From Pseudoalteromonas holothuriae (GTDB taxonomy: Bacteria; Pseudomonadota; Gammaproteobacteria; Enterobacterales; Alteromonadaceae), in assembly GCF_945859825.1 (NCBI RefSeq), contig NZ_CAMAPC010000010.1:62001-126000 (forward strand): a stretch of 64,000 nt of DNA, read 5' to 3'. Of the stretch, positions 26,604 to 36,221 are shown piece after piece (positions within the stretch are counted from its first letter, which is position 1; each line of letters starts with the position of its first letter). Under the pieces are notes generated by a model. It was not told where the DNA came from, did no database searches, and saw nothing but the letters and a program-made list of their open reading frames with translations. The translations under genes and the position numbers were made by a program.

Positions 26604-27641
26604 CTATTTCAAAAAGCCACGCGGTAGTTGCATTGTGATACAGTGCAGACTACCAAATTGGTGAATAATGGGCAGGCAATCAATACCAATAATGGTGTGT
26701 TCTGGGTAGGCACTTTGTATTTGAGATAAGGCAAATGCATCATGACTATCGTTATAAAGGGGCACCAAAACTGTGTTATTGATTATTAAATAATTTGCAT
26801 AAGTAGCTGGCAAACGTTCACCTTCGTCATTGAATACCGATTTAGGCCAAGGCAGCGCAACTAGTTTATAAGCATCACCATCAGTTGTCTTATAAGATCG
26901 CAACTGTTTTTCCATCGCAGCAAGCGCGGTAAAATGTTCGTCATTTTGGTCGTCGCACTTGACGTATACAAGTGTATTGTGTGGCGCGAATCTAACGAGT
27001 GTATCTATGTGACTGTCTGTATCGTCGCCAGCCAAGTAGCCATGATCAACCCATAAAAAACTTTGCGCTCCAAGCTCTTTTTCTAGTAATGACTCAATAC
27101 TTTGCTTATCGTAGTTAGGGTTACGATTAGGATTAAGTAAACATTCAGAAGTCGTTAGTAATACACCATGTTCGTTTATTTCAACACCACCACCTTCAAG
27201 CACAAAATCAAACGACTGATATTGATTAGTGCAATGGGCTGTGTGCTTGACTAATGCCTTGTTAATCGCATTATCAAAATTTGCTGCAAACTTATTGCCC
27301 CAACCGTTAAAGGTAAAGTCCTTAATGCAAAGTTCGCCTTGTTCATTTGCACATGTTAAAGGACCATGATCTCGAGCCCAAGTATCATTACATGGAGCAA
27401 CGACAAATATGATCTTTGAAAGTTCAACACCTGCATTAGATAATAGTTGTGAGACATGCGCTTTTAGCGTCTCATCATGTGCAACGATAACTACAAGTTG
27501 CATTTGGCTAATATGCTGGCAAAGCGTGACATAAACCGGCTCCACCTCTGCTAATATGTCAACCCAGTCAGTTTTTTTATGTGGCCAAGTCAGCATTACT
27601 GCGTCTTGTGGTGCCCATTCAGGTAAAAGTCTAAAGGTCAT
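26604..27641 (-). CDS. aguA: Agmatine deiminase
   Basis: AguA converts agmatine to N-carbamoylputrescine and ammonia. The 345-residue protein begins with the typical RLLPEWAPQDAVMLTWPH and has the guanidino-group-modifying fold motifs WARDHGPLT, FNGWGNKF, VLEGGGVEINEHG and, near the C-terminus, the catalytic cysteine in QFGSLHCITMQLP. The start is placed at ATG 27641; an in-frame TTG two codons upstream is less likely. With aguB it makes putrescine from arginine-derived agmatine. Confidence 0.95.
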   Translation of the reverse strand: MTFRLLPEWAPQDAVMLTWPHKKTDWVDILAEVEPVYVTLCQHISQMQLVVIVAHDETLKAHVSQLLSNAGVELSKIIFVVAPCNDTWARDHGPLTCANEQGELCIKDFTFNGWGNKFAANFDNAINKALVKHTAHCTNQYQSFDFVLEGGGVEINEHGVLLTTSECLLNPNRNPNYDKQSIESLLEKELGAQSFLWVDHGYLAGDDTDSHIDTLVRFAPHNTLVYVKCDDQNDEHFTALAAMEKQLRSYKTTDGDAYKLVALPWPKSVFNDEGERLPATYANYLIINNTVLVPLYNDSHDAFALSQIQSAYPEHTIIGIDCLPIIHQFGSLHCITMQLPRGFLK

Positions 27642-27695
27642 GATCAAACATTAATTTATGAACAAGGTGATAGTTTATCACTGTGTTGTAAGGTG

Positions 27696-28292
27696 TCAGC
27701 TATTTTGTTCTTCATCTGGTTCTGATTGGCGTTTTTTTAACTGCCTAGTTTGAGCATGGAGGCTGGCACGCACGACAAGTTCTCGATCTTCTTCTCTTAT
27801 CTTTGTAAACGCGAGCGTATGTTGAAATTGCTCATCTGATAACGCTTTAACATCAATCACTTCACTGTAACAATAAATTGCGGCAGCTTCTTGGCGCAAA
27901 AACAACTTGGTACGAAACGCAGTGCCTTTAGGGTGCACTAGATTATCGCTAAAGCGAATACCGCCACCGCCATATGAGTCACAAAAAATATTGTCTTCAT
28001 CAGGTTGTTCTGTTGCTAATATATGACTCATCATGAGATCAATTTTACGCGACTGTGCTTGTAAAAATGACGCAAGCTCCGATGCTAAGTCTCCCATATT
28101 CCTAAGTGGACTGAGCATGCTGTGATCCAGTTCTTTCATTTCTGTAGCGAGTTTGAATAGGGCTGGTATTTTTAATTCTAGTTCAGCCACACTTTTAGGT
28201 ACTTCCTCATTGCTTACTTCTTTTAGATTGACTTGATTTATGTCGTCAATTTGAAAGTATTGCTCAAAATTGTCTTGAAGTTGCTTACTCAT
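27696..28292 (-). CDS. PilZ-like domain protein, atypical
   Basis: This is a 198-residue cytoplasmic protein. The N-terminal half is helical (VPKSVAELELKIPALFKL, then ELASFLQAQSRKIDLMMSHI). The C-terminal half (SYGGGGIRFSDNLVHPKGT, then a TKLFLRQEAAAIYCYSEV strand pair) resembles the beta-barrel of PilZ domains, with the GGGGIRFS stretch in place of the usual D/NxSxxG. The upstream RxxxR motif that binds cyclic di-GMP is not evident, so binding may be lost or different. Similar proteins occur in Vibrio and Shewanella as I remember. It lies upstream of aguA on the same strand, 54 nt away. Function unknown. Confidence 0.6.
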   Translation of the reverse strand: MSKQLQDNFEQYFQIDDINQVNLKEVSNEEVPKSVAELELKIPALFKLATEMKELDHSMLSPLRNMGDLASELASFLQAQSRKIDLMMSHILATEQPDEDNIFCDSYGGGGIRFSDNLVHPKGTAFRTKLFLRQEAAAIYCYSEVIDVKALSDEQFQHTLAFTKIREEDRELVVRASLHAQTRQLKKRQSEPDEEQNS

Positions 28293-28471
28293 AGCATGAC
28301 CAATGTAGTGTTTTATTTAATATTAACGGCTTAGCATGCAAAACGCCATAGACGCCACACGGTGTGAAAATAAAGAATGTGTTAAAACGAATAATAATTT
28401 GTACAAATAAAGCATTGTAATAATAATGTATTAAGTTGTTACTTAATAATTAACTAAAAGTGGGGTTTTAT

Positions 28472-29080
28472 ATGGAAATAATCGACAAGGATGCAAAATC
28501 GCTGACAGTGGCCTTATCTTTGCCAAGCAACTTTACAATAAGAAACGCAGTTTTATCAGATGCACAAGCAATGGCAGGTGTGACTTTTGAAAGTTGGCAA
28601 ACTGCTTTTAGTGAATTTCTTCCACAGGAAGTATTAGAAAAGGGGACATTAGACTTTTTTGAAAATATCTGGCATGCGATGTTAGCTAAGCCAAAAAAAC
28701 ATAGTGCAGTCTTGCTATGCGATGGGAGCAAAATTATTGCATGCGGCACAGCTGGGGCATATCGAAATTTGCATAACCCAGTTAGCCGTAAGGTATGTAA
28801 ATTAAATGCGGCAGAATTATATCGAGGATATGTGCTACCAAGCTATCAAAATAAGGGAATAGGGCAAGCACTATTAAAGGCGCGTTTGCTTAAGTTGCAC
28901 GAACAAGGGTATCACAAAGCATATACATGGATTTATGCAAAAAACATCCGAGCTTGTATGTTTTACGAAAAATATGGCGCTGTTAATTTGGACCGTGCGC
29001 TTGGCTTAACAATGAACAAATATCCTTTTGATGAAGTTTGTTATGGCATTGAAGTAGAAAGTGTTTTTAATTTTACCTAG
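28472..29080 (+). CDS. GNAT-family N-acetyltransferase
   Basis: This is a 202-residue acetyltransferase. The acetyl-CoA-binding motif A is YRGYVLPSYQNKGIGQALL, followed by AYTWIYAKNIRACMFYEKYG, the usual motif B region. The substrate cannot be predicted; it may be a small molecule or a protein N-terminus. The ATG at 28472 is preferred over the in-frame GTG at 28460. It is a single gene, divergent from the PilZ-like gene and convergent with the RND pump operon. Confidence 0.85.
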   Translation: MEIIDKDAKSLTVALSLPSNFTIRNAVLSDAQAMAGVTFESWQTAFSEFLPQEVLEKGTLDFFENIWHAMLAKPKKHSAVLLCDGSKIIACGTAGAYRNLHNPVSRKVCKLNAAELYRGYVLPSYQNKGIGQALLKARLLKLHEQGYHKAYTWIYAKNIRACMFYEKYGAVNLDRALGLTMNKYPFDEVCYGIEVESVFNFT

Positions 29081-29091
29081 CAATATAAGAT

Positions 29092-29112
29092 GAGACGGCC
29101 AGCGGCCGCCTC
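29092..29112. terminator. GC-rich hairpin shared by convergent genes
   Basis: GAGACGGCC (29092-29100) and GGCCGCCTC (29104-29112) pair with one mismatch around an AGC loop, between the GNAT stop and the RND pump stop. The following bases are TTAAAACC on + and ATCTTATA on -, so the U-tract is poor on both strands. Confidence 0.5.
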
Positions 29113-29121
29113 TTAAAACCC

Positions 29122-32100
29122 TTAGACTAAACCTTCATTAGTATCGACATGCTCTTTTTTATGTTGCAGTGCTATTTCATCAGCTAACTCTTTACAAGAG
29201 CGCTTTTCGGTTAGTTGGCGGTTTGTTAACCAGAAAAAGAATAACGGTACAAAAAATACCGCTAAAAAAGTTGCAGCCATCATGCCACCCATAACACCAG
29301 TACCAACACTATGGCGCGCTCCAGCGCCAGCTCCTGAACTAATCACAAGAGGTACAACCCCTAAAATAAACGCAAGTGAGGTCATGATTATTGGTCTAAA
29401 CCTTAATCTGGCAGCTTCAAGTGCAGCTGCACTTGCACTCCAACCTTGTTGATGTTTCATCAGCGCATACTCGACGATTAAAATTGCATTTTTACTGGCA
29501 AGTCCCAACAGCGTAACCAAGCCTATCTGAAAGTAAACATCATTCGTCAGTCCTGCTATCCAGATTGATATGAGTGCGCCAAATGTACCAAAAGGCAGTG
29601 CCAGTAATACTGATAAAGGTAGTGACCAACGTTCATACAATGCGGCTAAAATCAAAAATACCATAATAACCGCCAAACCCAGTGCAAGGCCTGTAGTGCC
29701 AGAGCTTTGTTTTTCTTGAAAGGCAGAACCGGTCCAATCATAACTCATATCAGGAGGCAGCACTTTACGTGCAATACGTTCCATTTCAGCGATAGCTTGA
29801 CCAGAGCTATAGCCCGGCGCGGGTTCACCAAGCAGTTTTACAGCTGATAGGTTGTTATAACGCTCTAAAGTTTCAGGGCCGCGACTATACTCAATGTCAG
29901 TGAAAGCGGAAATAGGTACCATGTCACCTTGATTATTTTTAACATAAATTCTCCCTACATCTTCTGGGGTCATTCTAAATTCGGCTTCTGCAGAAAGTAG
30001 CACCTGCCAAGCGCGACCAAATTTGTTAAAATCATTCACATAATAAGTGCCTAAATTGGCACCAAGGGCATTAAATGCACTATTAATATTTACACCCATT
30101 GCTCTTGCTTGCTCTCTATCCATATGCACTTTCAACTGAGGAGCATCCGGTCGCCACAGTGTTTGTAAGCTGGCAAGTACAGGGCTTTTTTGTGCTTCTG
30201 CCATCAGTAATTGCATACCTTGCTTTAATTTTTCGCTACCGCCTGCGCCTTTATTTTGCAGATAAACTTCGAAGCCACCGGTGTTACCTAGCCCAAAAAT
30301 AGCGGGTGGATTGAAAGCTAGCACCAGTGCCTCATTGATATGAGCCGTTTTCATATACAATTCACCAACTAGAGATTTGGTGTCCACGTCGCGTTCATCC
30401 CAGTGTTTTTGTGTCACAAACATTGTAGCTGCACTGTTTTTATAGCCATTGCCTATAAAGTCAAAACCTGTAAAAGCGATTACGTTTTCGTTTGCGGGAT
30501 TAGATTGCACGGCTTCGATCACTTCATCAACAACTTTTGCAGTGCGCTCAAGTGATGAACCATCAGGTAAAAATATGGCAGAAATATAGAACCCTTGATC
30601 TTCATCTGGAACGAGTGAACTAGGTGTGTTTTTCCACATTACACCTGTAACACTGACCATAGTGCCAACCAGCACCAAGCCTAATAAACCACGTCTAATC
30701 ATAAAGCTAACTGAGCTCACGTAACGGGCTGTGATCTTGGCAAACAATGTATTAAACCATACAAAAAAACCAGCAGCTTGCTTGTGCTCATGCTTTAAAA
30801 TCATCACGCATAATGCGGGAGTCATAGTCAATGCAACAACACCTGATAAACTAACAGAAATAGAAATCGTGATAGCGAACTGCCTAAACAACTCACCTGT
30901 TAATCCACCTAAAAAGGCGATGGGTACAAACACGGAGCAAAGTACCAGTACAATGGCCACAACTGGACCACTAACTTCTTGCATTGCTTGAATAGCTGCT
31001 TCGCGTGCACTGACGTGCTTTTCATGCATGATACGTTCGACATTTTCAAGCACAACAATAGCGTCGTCAACTACAATACCAATGGATAACACCATGCCAA
31101 ATAGAGTTAAAGTATTAATTGAATACCCGAGCATATACATGCCAGCAAAAGTACCGAGCAAGGATACTGGTACAGCCAGCGTAGGAATAAGCGTTGCTCG
31201 CCAATTTTGTAAAAATAAGTAGACGACGAGAAAGACAAGAACCATAGCTTCGCCAAGCGTGATAAGCACCTCTCGGATTGATACTTCTACAAAACGGGTT
31301 GTGTCATAAGCGGTAAGGTGGGATAAGCCCAAAGGAAATTGTGACTTAAGTTGTTCAATCGTGTCTTTTACTTGTTCAGCAACGTCTAACGCATTAGCAC
31401 CAGGTTGCAAAAATATACCAAGTAAAACAGCTTGTTTGCCATTAACAGTACCGGCAAAGTTATAATCTTTGGAACCCAATTCTACGCGTGCTACATCTTT
31501 CAATCTTAAGTTTGAGCCATCTGGATTGACGCGAATTAATATATCCTCAAACTCATCAACTGTTGATAAACGGCCTTGAGCCGTTACGCTGTAAACTAAT
31601 TCTTGTGCATGTTCTGCCGTAGGCGTCGCACCAATTTGACCTGCAGCATATTGGGAGTTTTGTTCTCTAATTGCAGCAGATACTTCTTCAACCGTTACAC
31701 CTAGTTGGCTCATAATATCCGGGCGCAGCCAGACACGCATTGCGTAGTCTTTTGCCCCAAAGATTTGTACGTTTGTAGTACCTGGGATCCGTTTTATTCT
31801 ATCGAGTACATTCATCGTGACATAGTTGGATGTCCATAAACTGGTTCGGGAGTCGTCAGGTGAATAAAAAGCATGTACTTGTAAAAAGCTTGAAGAGCCT
31901 TTTGCAACAACCACTCCTTGTCGGCGTGTTTCTTCAGGTAAACGGGCTTCAACTTGTTTAACCCTGTTATTGACATTGACTGCTGCTTGGTCCACGTCAG
32001 TGCCAATTTCAAAGGTGACCGCTATCGTTGTAACCCCTGAGTTAGTACTTGTTGAACTCATATACATCATGCCTTCAACACCGGTAATTGCATTCTCAAT

Positions 32101-32295
32101 GGGGGCGGCAACAGTTTGTTCTAGAACCTCAGCTGACGCACCAGGGTATACCGCAGTAACTTGGACGACAGGTGGGGCTATTTCAGGGTATTGTGCAATG
32201 GGAAGGCTGCGCATTGCCGCAAGGCCTGCGAGTACAATAACAATTGATATGACAAATGCAAAAATAGGCCTGTCGATAAAAAAGCGTGAAAACAT
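29122..32295 (-). CDS. RND efflux pump inner-membrane transporter, HAE1 family (AcrB/MexB type)
   Basis: This proton-driven pump expels hydrophobic drugs, dyes or detergents through a tripartite channel. The 1057-residue protein begins MFSRFFIDRPIFAFVISIVI and has the family duplicated fold: 12 helices and two large periplasmic loops. The proton-relay Asp pair is in SIGIVVDDAIVVLENVERIM at about residue 405. ATG 32295 is chosen with GGAG upstream; a TTG two codons earlier is possible. It lies directly after its periplasmic adaptor gene. No outer-membrane channel gene is present, so a TolC-type protein from elsewhere must serve. Control is probably by the divergent TetR regulator. Confidence 0.95.
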   Translation of the reverse strand: MFSRFFIDRPIFAFVISIVIVLAGLAAMRSLPIAQYPEIAPPVVQVTAVYPGASAEVLEQTVAAPIENAITGVEGMMYMSSTSTNSGVTTIAVTFEIGTDVDQAAVNVNNRVKQVEARLPEETRRQGVVVAKGSSSFLQVHAFYSPDDSRTSLWTSNYVTMNVLDRIKRIPGTTNVQIFGAKDYAMRVWLRPDIMSQLGVTVEEVSAAIREQNSQYAAGQIGATPTAEHAQELVYSVTAQGRLSTVDEFEDILIRVNPDGSNLRLKDVARVELGSKDYNFAGTVNGKQAVLLGIFLQPGANALDVAEQVKDTIEQLKSQFPLGLSHLTAYDTTRFVEVSIREVLITLGEAMVLVFLVVYLFLQNWRATLIPTLAVPVSLLGTFAGMYMLGYSINTLTLFGMVLSIGIVVDDAIVVLENVERIMHEKHVSAREAAIQAMQEVSGPVVAIVLVLCSVFVPIAFLGGLTGELFRQFAITISISVSLSGVVALTMTPALCVMILKHEHKQAAGFFVWFNTLFAKITARYVSSVSFMIRRGLLGLVLVGTMVSVTGVMWKNTPSSLVPDEDQGFYISAIFLPDGSSLERTAKVVDEVIEAVQSNPANENVIAFTGFDFIGNGYKNSAATMFVTQKHWDERDVDTKSLVGELYMKTAHINEALVLAFNPPAIFGLGNTGGFEVYLQNKGAGGSEKLKQGMQLLMAEAQKSPVLASLQTLWRPDAPQLKVHMDREQARAMGVNINSAFNALGANLGTYYVNDFNKFGRAWQVLLSAEAEFRMTPEDVGRIYVKNNQGDMVPISAFTDIEYSRGPETLERYNNLSAVKLLGEPAPGYSSGQAIAEMERIARKVLPPDMSYDWTGSAFQEKQSSGTTGLALGLAVIMVFLILAALYERWSLPLSVLLALPFGTFGALISIWIAGLTNDVYFQIGLVTLLGLASKNAILIVEYALMKHQQGWSASAAALEAARLRFRPIIMTSLAFILGVVPLVISSGAGAGARHSVGTGVMGGMMAATFLAVFFVPLFFFWLTNRQLTEKRSCKELADEIALQHKKEHVDTNEGLV

Positions 32296-32301
32296 ATGCA
32301 A

Positions 32302-33474
32302 TTATTCTCCTTTGTCAGCCACTTGTATTGGCATTCCTGGGAAGAATATTCTTGCCATACCTTCAGTTATTACACGTTGATTGGGAGTGAGTCCCTCTCT
32401 GATCACCCAGTAATTTTTACCATTTTGTTGAACCCATTCACCGACCTTAACTGGTGCTGGCAAGGCAATTAGCTGATTTTGTTTATTTTCGGTGGCAATA
32501 TAAACAAATTTACCCGTTCCATTGTCAAGTACTGCTCTTTGAGGTAACAAGACAACATTATGGCGAACAGCGCCAGCTAAGCGCACGCGCACAAATTGGC
32601 CAGGCCTTAATTGTGAATTAGGATTAACAACTTTAGCCTGTAGTTCACTAGTCCCAGTGTAGCGATTAACTCTAACATCAGAGAAGTTAACTTTGCCTGT
32701 GTGAGGATAGATACTCCCATCTTGCAAAATAATTTGAGCATCAAATTCATTATGTAAGGGTAGAGTTAGACTGCCATTTGTGACATCTTGGCGCATTTTA
32801 AGCTGTTCTCGTTCAGAAAAGCCAAATCGTACGCGCATGTTGGTCGTATCGGTAAGTTCTGCAAGCAGCACGTCAGGTCCAGAGACATAACTTCCTTCTG
32901 ATACTAACTCGCGGCCTATAATACCTGAAACTGGCGCTTTCACGTGAGCGTACTCTAAATTAAGTTTTGCTTCATTGAGTGCCACTTTGGCTGATTCTAA
33001 ATTAGCCAAAGAAATGTCATAATTTGAAGCCGCATTATCAAAGTCTCGTTTAGAAACTGAACGCTCGTTCGTTAACGTTTCAAAACGATCTCGCTCACGT
33101 TTGTTTTGCTCAACTTGTGCCTTTGCTGCGTTTAATAAAGCTTGTGCTTTGTTGAGCTCTAGTGTGAAAGGGTTTAAATCCAAAGTGAATAATGATTGCC
33201 CCGTGCTCACTATTTGCCCTTCTTCAAAATTTCTAGATTCAACAATACCAGATACTCGAGCTCTGATTTCAACCTCTTTATTACCGGCAAGGGTTGCAGG
33301 TAGTTCTATATGAATAGGCACATTTGTTTTACTTACTGCTATTACACTCACTGTTGCAGGGGGCATTGAGTGAGTCTCGGGTTGAGTTTGTTGTTCTTGG
33401 CAACCAGTTAGTATCATTAATACACTAACCGTTAATATAAAGAATATTACACGGTTGAAGAAGTGTGAATACAT
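32302..33474 (-). CDS. RND efflux periplasmic adaptor (membrane fusion) lipoprotein
   Basis: This is the 390-residue AcrA/MexA-type adaptor that links the pump to the outer-membrane channel. The N-terminus is a lipoprotein signal (FFILTVSVLMILTGC, Cys lipidated). It is followed by a barrel-sandwich (lipoyl-like) half, EIRARVSGIVESRNFEEGQI, a long coiled coil around ALLNAAKAQVEQNKRERDRF, the second lipoyl half VKAPVSGIIGRELVSEGSYV, and beta-barrel and membrane-proximal domains. GGAG precedes the ATG at 33474. It is the first gene of the pump operon; the 282-bp gap before tetR holds the likely operator. Confidence 0.94.
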   Translation of the reverse strand: MYSHFFNRVIFFILTVSVLMILTGCQEQQTQPETHSMPPATVSVIAVSKTNVPIHIELPATLAGNKEVEIRARVSGIVESRNFEEGQIVSTGQSLFTLDLNPFTLELNKAQALLNAAKAQVEQNKRERDRFETLTNERSVSKRDFDNAASNYDISLANLESAKVALNEAKLNLEYAHVKAPVSGIIGRELVSEGSYVSGPDVLLAELTDTTNMRVRFGFSEREQLKMRQDVTNGSLTLPLHNEFDAQIILQDGSIYPHTGKVNFSDVRVNRYTGTSELQAKVVNPNSQLRPGQFVRVRLAGAVRHNVVLLPQRAVLDNGTGKFVYIATENKQNQLIALPAPVKVGEWVQQNGKNYWVIREGLTPNQRVITEGMARIFFPGMPIQVADKGE

Positions 33475-33630
33475 GTTTACTCCAATTCCATTTTTTAGTG
33501 ATTTAAATTTTTCGTATAAAGACTTAAGGGCTTTAGTCGTATCGAGATATGGGCTTATCTAACACGAATTGAGCTGACTAATGTATGCCTACCACCATTA
33601 CAATATATACCAAAGTAAACTTAAATGGAC

Positions 33631-33656
33631 GACTTTTACGCAGGTAAGCGTAAGTC
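33631..33656. promoter_or_regulatory. Second inverted repeat in the pump/TetR gap
   Basis: TTACGC (33636-33641) and GCGTAA (33648-33653) are perfect complements around AGGTAA, with outer GAC/GTC also matching. It lies 12 bp from the large palindrome and may be a second regulator site. Confidence 0.3.
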
Positions 33657-33667
33657 TATACGTATTT

Positions 33668-33703
33668 AATAGAAAGGTAAACGATATCGTTTACCTTTCT
33701 ATT
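33668..33703. promoter_or_regulatory. 36-bp perfect palindrome, likely TetR-family operator
   Basis: The left arm AATAGAAAGGTAAACGAT (33668-33685) is exactly complementary to the right arm (33686-33703) with no spacer. It sits between the divergent pump operon and its presumed regulator, 53 bp before the tetR ATG and 193 bp before the adaptor ATG. AcrR-type repressors bind palindromes of this kind, so repression of both directions is a reasonable inference. Confidence 0.65.
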
Positions 33704-33756
33704 TCAAGCTATAATCATTAAAATACGGTTAACAACTCAGGTGGTTTAAGTTTACT

Positions 33757-34359
33757 ATGGCCGATTATTCAATAAAACAGTTAGATATTTTACGTGCAGC
33801 AATTGAATTATTTGCACAGCACGGTGTGTCAGCTACGACGATGGAGCAAATAAGCAATAATGCAAACGTATCGAAGCGTACCCTTTATAAGCACTTTGCC
33901 AATAAAGAAGCACTTTTTGATGTTGTGGTAGAGTTACTTCTCTCACGGGTCGAACCCTTAACGGCGATACAGTTTATTCCTAATTATGACTTTATCACCC
34001 AGCTTAAAAATCTAGCCACAAATGCTGTGACGATGCTCAGTGATGACGATTATTTGACTTTATCACGTATTGTTCTGATTGAATCGATGCGCTCGAAAGA
34101 ACGTGCAGAAGCCCTCAACAAACGCTTTATGACCTGTGAAAAAGCGTTATTACAGTGGTTTGAAGATGCAGAAAGTGCGCATTGTTTAGGCCAATTTAAA
34201 GCACATTTTGCCGCTGCGTTTTTCTGGGGAGGGTTAAAAAAGCTGACATATTGGGAGCAAGCTATAAAATGGCAAGCACCCCTAGATGAAGAGGCACTTG
34301 AAGAGCTTATAGACCAAGCATGTTTATTATTTTGCTCTGGTATTACTCTACACCAATAA
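33757..34359 (+). CDS. TetR/AcrR-family transcriptional repressor
   Basis: This is a 200-residue regulator with an N-terminal helix-turn-helix (ILRAAIELFAQHGVSATTME, then ANVSKRTLYKHFANKEALF) and a variable ligand-binding C-terminal half of the AefR-like/TetR_C type. The divergent position next to an RND pump operon, with a long palindrome between them, suggests it represses the pump and itself until a drug-like ligand binds. Its 3' end overlaps the convergent ABC transporter gene by 17 bp. Confidence 0.92.
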   Translation: MADYSIKQLDILRAAIELFAQHGVSATTMEQISNNANVSKRTLYKHFANKEALFDVVVELLLSRVEPLTAIQFIPNYDFITQLKNLATNAVTMLSDDDYLTLSRIVLIESMRSKERAEALNKRFMTCEKALLQWFEDAESAHCLGQFKAHFAAAFFWGGLKKLTYWEQAIKWQAPLDEEALEELIDQACLLFCSGITLHQ

Positions 34360-36187
34360 AACCACCAGTTTGGTGAGCCCATAGTTTTGCATAAATTCCG
34401 CCAGATGCCAGCAGTTCTTGGTGTGTACCGTGCTCAACTATTTCGCCTTTTTCCATAACGATGAGTTTATCCATTTGTGCGATTGTCGATAGCCGGTGAG
34501 CAATAGCAATCACGGTCTTTGCAGTCATCAGTGCATCGAGACTTTCTTGAATCACAGATTCAACCTCAGAATCAAGTGCTGAAGTTGCTTCATCTAAAAT
34601 AAGAATAGGGGCATTTTTAAGTAAAACTCGTGCTATTGCAATACGCTGGCGTTGACCGCCAGAGAGTTTAATGCCTCGCTCACCTACTTGAGCATCAAAT
34701 CCTTGATTACCTTTTGCATCCTCCAGCTGTTGGATGAAATCAAAAGCTTGCGCTTGCTTAGTTGCTTCAATTAGCTCTTGTTCTGTTGCGTTAGGGCGAC
34801 CATATAAAATATTATCACGTACACTTCTATGTAGTAGTGAGGTGTCTTGCGTGACCATAGCAATATGTTGGCGTAAACTCTCTTGCGTGACCGTTGAAAT
34901 ATCTTGTCCATCTATTGTAATTGTCCCGTTATCTAGGTCGTAAAACCTTAATAACAAGTTCACTAATGTTGATTTACCTGCGCCTGAGCGACCTACGACG
35001 CCGACTTTTTCCCCTGGTTTGATGGATAAACTTAGGTTATTGATCACATTGCTCTGTATATTCTTATCTAAACGTTTGTAGGCAAAATTTAGTTGGCTAA
35101 AATCTATTGCACCATTTTTAAATTCAAGCGGCTCAGCGTCAGGTGAATCTTGTATATCAACGGGTTTAGATAGGGTGGTGATCCCATCCGTAACGGTGCC
35201 TATATTTTCAAATAAGCCACTTACTTCCCACATAATCCATTGTGACATACCATTTAGACGCAGTGCTAAACTAACGGTAATGGCGATAGCGCCAACGGTG
35301 ATAGCGTTGAATGACCACAGGTAAACAGAAAGTGCAGCGACTGAAAAAACTAATGAATAGTTCAGTATTTGAACGCATACATTTAACGATGTTGCTAAGC
35401 GCATTTGTTTATACACAGGTTGAATAAATACATCCATGCTGTCTTTAGCATACTCTTCCTCCCTTTGCGTGTAAGAAAAAAGTTTTACAGTCGAAATATT
35501 CGCATAGCTATCTACGATACGCCCTGTCATTTCGGAGCGTGCATCAGCTTGTGCACTAGAAACCCTTTTTAGTTTTGGCACAAAGTAAACCTGTACACAG
35601 ATATATAAAACGAACCAAGTCAACATTGGCAGCATTAGCCGTAAATCTGCTTGCGCTACTAATGCTAACATTGCACCAAAATAGACAAAGACATAAACGA
35701 GTACATCAAGTAATTTCATTACACTTTCACGTACGGCTAGCGCTGTTTGCATAACTTTGGTTGCAATACGCCCGGCAAATTCATCTTGATAAAAGCTCAT
35801 GCTTTGCTTGAGTAAATACCGGTGTGCTTGCCAGCGGATAGACATTGGGTAGTTACCTAGCAGGCTTTGGTGTAAGATCGCAGAGTGAAAAAACACTAAA
35901 ATAGGTAACACAATTAATGTTATAACCGCCATCATAACAAGCTCTGAACGCTTTTGTTCAAAGAGAGCTTTTGGCGTGTAGGCTGATAACCAATCAACTA
36001 AGTTGCCCATATAGCTAAACAAGGTAACTTCGAGTATTGCTAACATAGCAGCGCTGATTGACATAAGCATTAATGGCCACTCCATCCCTTTGGTATAAAA
36101 GCGGCAAAATGCAAACAGTGTGTTTGGCGGCTGAGATACAGAGTTATCAGGAAAGGCATCAGTAAAGCGTTCAAAAATTTTGTACAT
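34343..36187 (-). CDS. ABC exporter, fused membrane and ATPase domains
   Basis: This is a 614-residue half-transporter that should act as a dimer in the inner membrane. The N-terminal part has about six helices (for example MEWPLMLMSISAAMLAILEV). The ATPase domain carries Walker A VGRSGAGKST, signature KLSGGQRQRIAIA, Walker B ILILDEATSALDSEV and the switch His in IAIAHRLSTI. Substrates could be lipids, peptides or drugs; MsbA-like and multidrug exporters share this layout. AAGGA precedes the ATG. A near-consensus SOS box lies 35 bp upstream, and the fur terminator isolates it from the fur gene, so it is probably its own transcription unit. Confidence 0.92.
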   Translation of the reverse strand: MYKIFERFTDAFPDNSVSQPPNTLFAFCRFYTKGMEWPLMLMSISAAMLAILEVTLFSYMGNLVDWLSAYTPKALFEQKRSELVMMAVITLIVLPILVFFHSAILHQSLLGNYPMSIRWQAHRYLLKQSMSFYQDEFAGRIATKVMQTALAVRESVMKLLDVLVYVFVYFGAMLALVAQADLRLMLPMLTWFVLYICVQVYFVPKLKRVSSAQADARSEMTGRIVDSYANISTVKLFSYTQREEEYAKDSMDVFIQPVYKQMRLATSLNVCVQILNYSLVFSVAALSVYLWSFNAITVGAIAITVSLALRLNGMSQWIMWEVSGLFENIGTVTDGITTLSKPVDIQDSPDAEPLEFKNGAIDFSQLNFAYKRLDKNIQSNVINNLSLSIKPGEKVGVVGRSGAGKSTLVNLLLRFYDLDNGTITIDGQDISTVTQESLRQHIAMVTQDTSLLHRSVRDNILYGRPNATEQELIEATKQAQAFDFIQQLEDAKGNQGFDAQVGERGIKLSGGQRQRIAIARVLLKNAPILILDEATSALDSEVESVIQESLDALMTAKTVIAIAHRLSTIAQMDKLIVMEKGEIVEHGTHQELLASGGIYAKLWAHQTGGFIGVE

Positions 36188-36221
36188 ATTATCTTCCTTA
36201 AAAAACTTACATGCGATTTAT

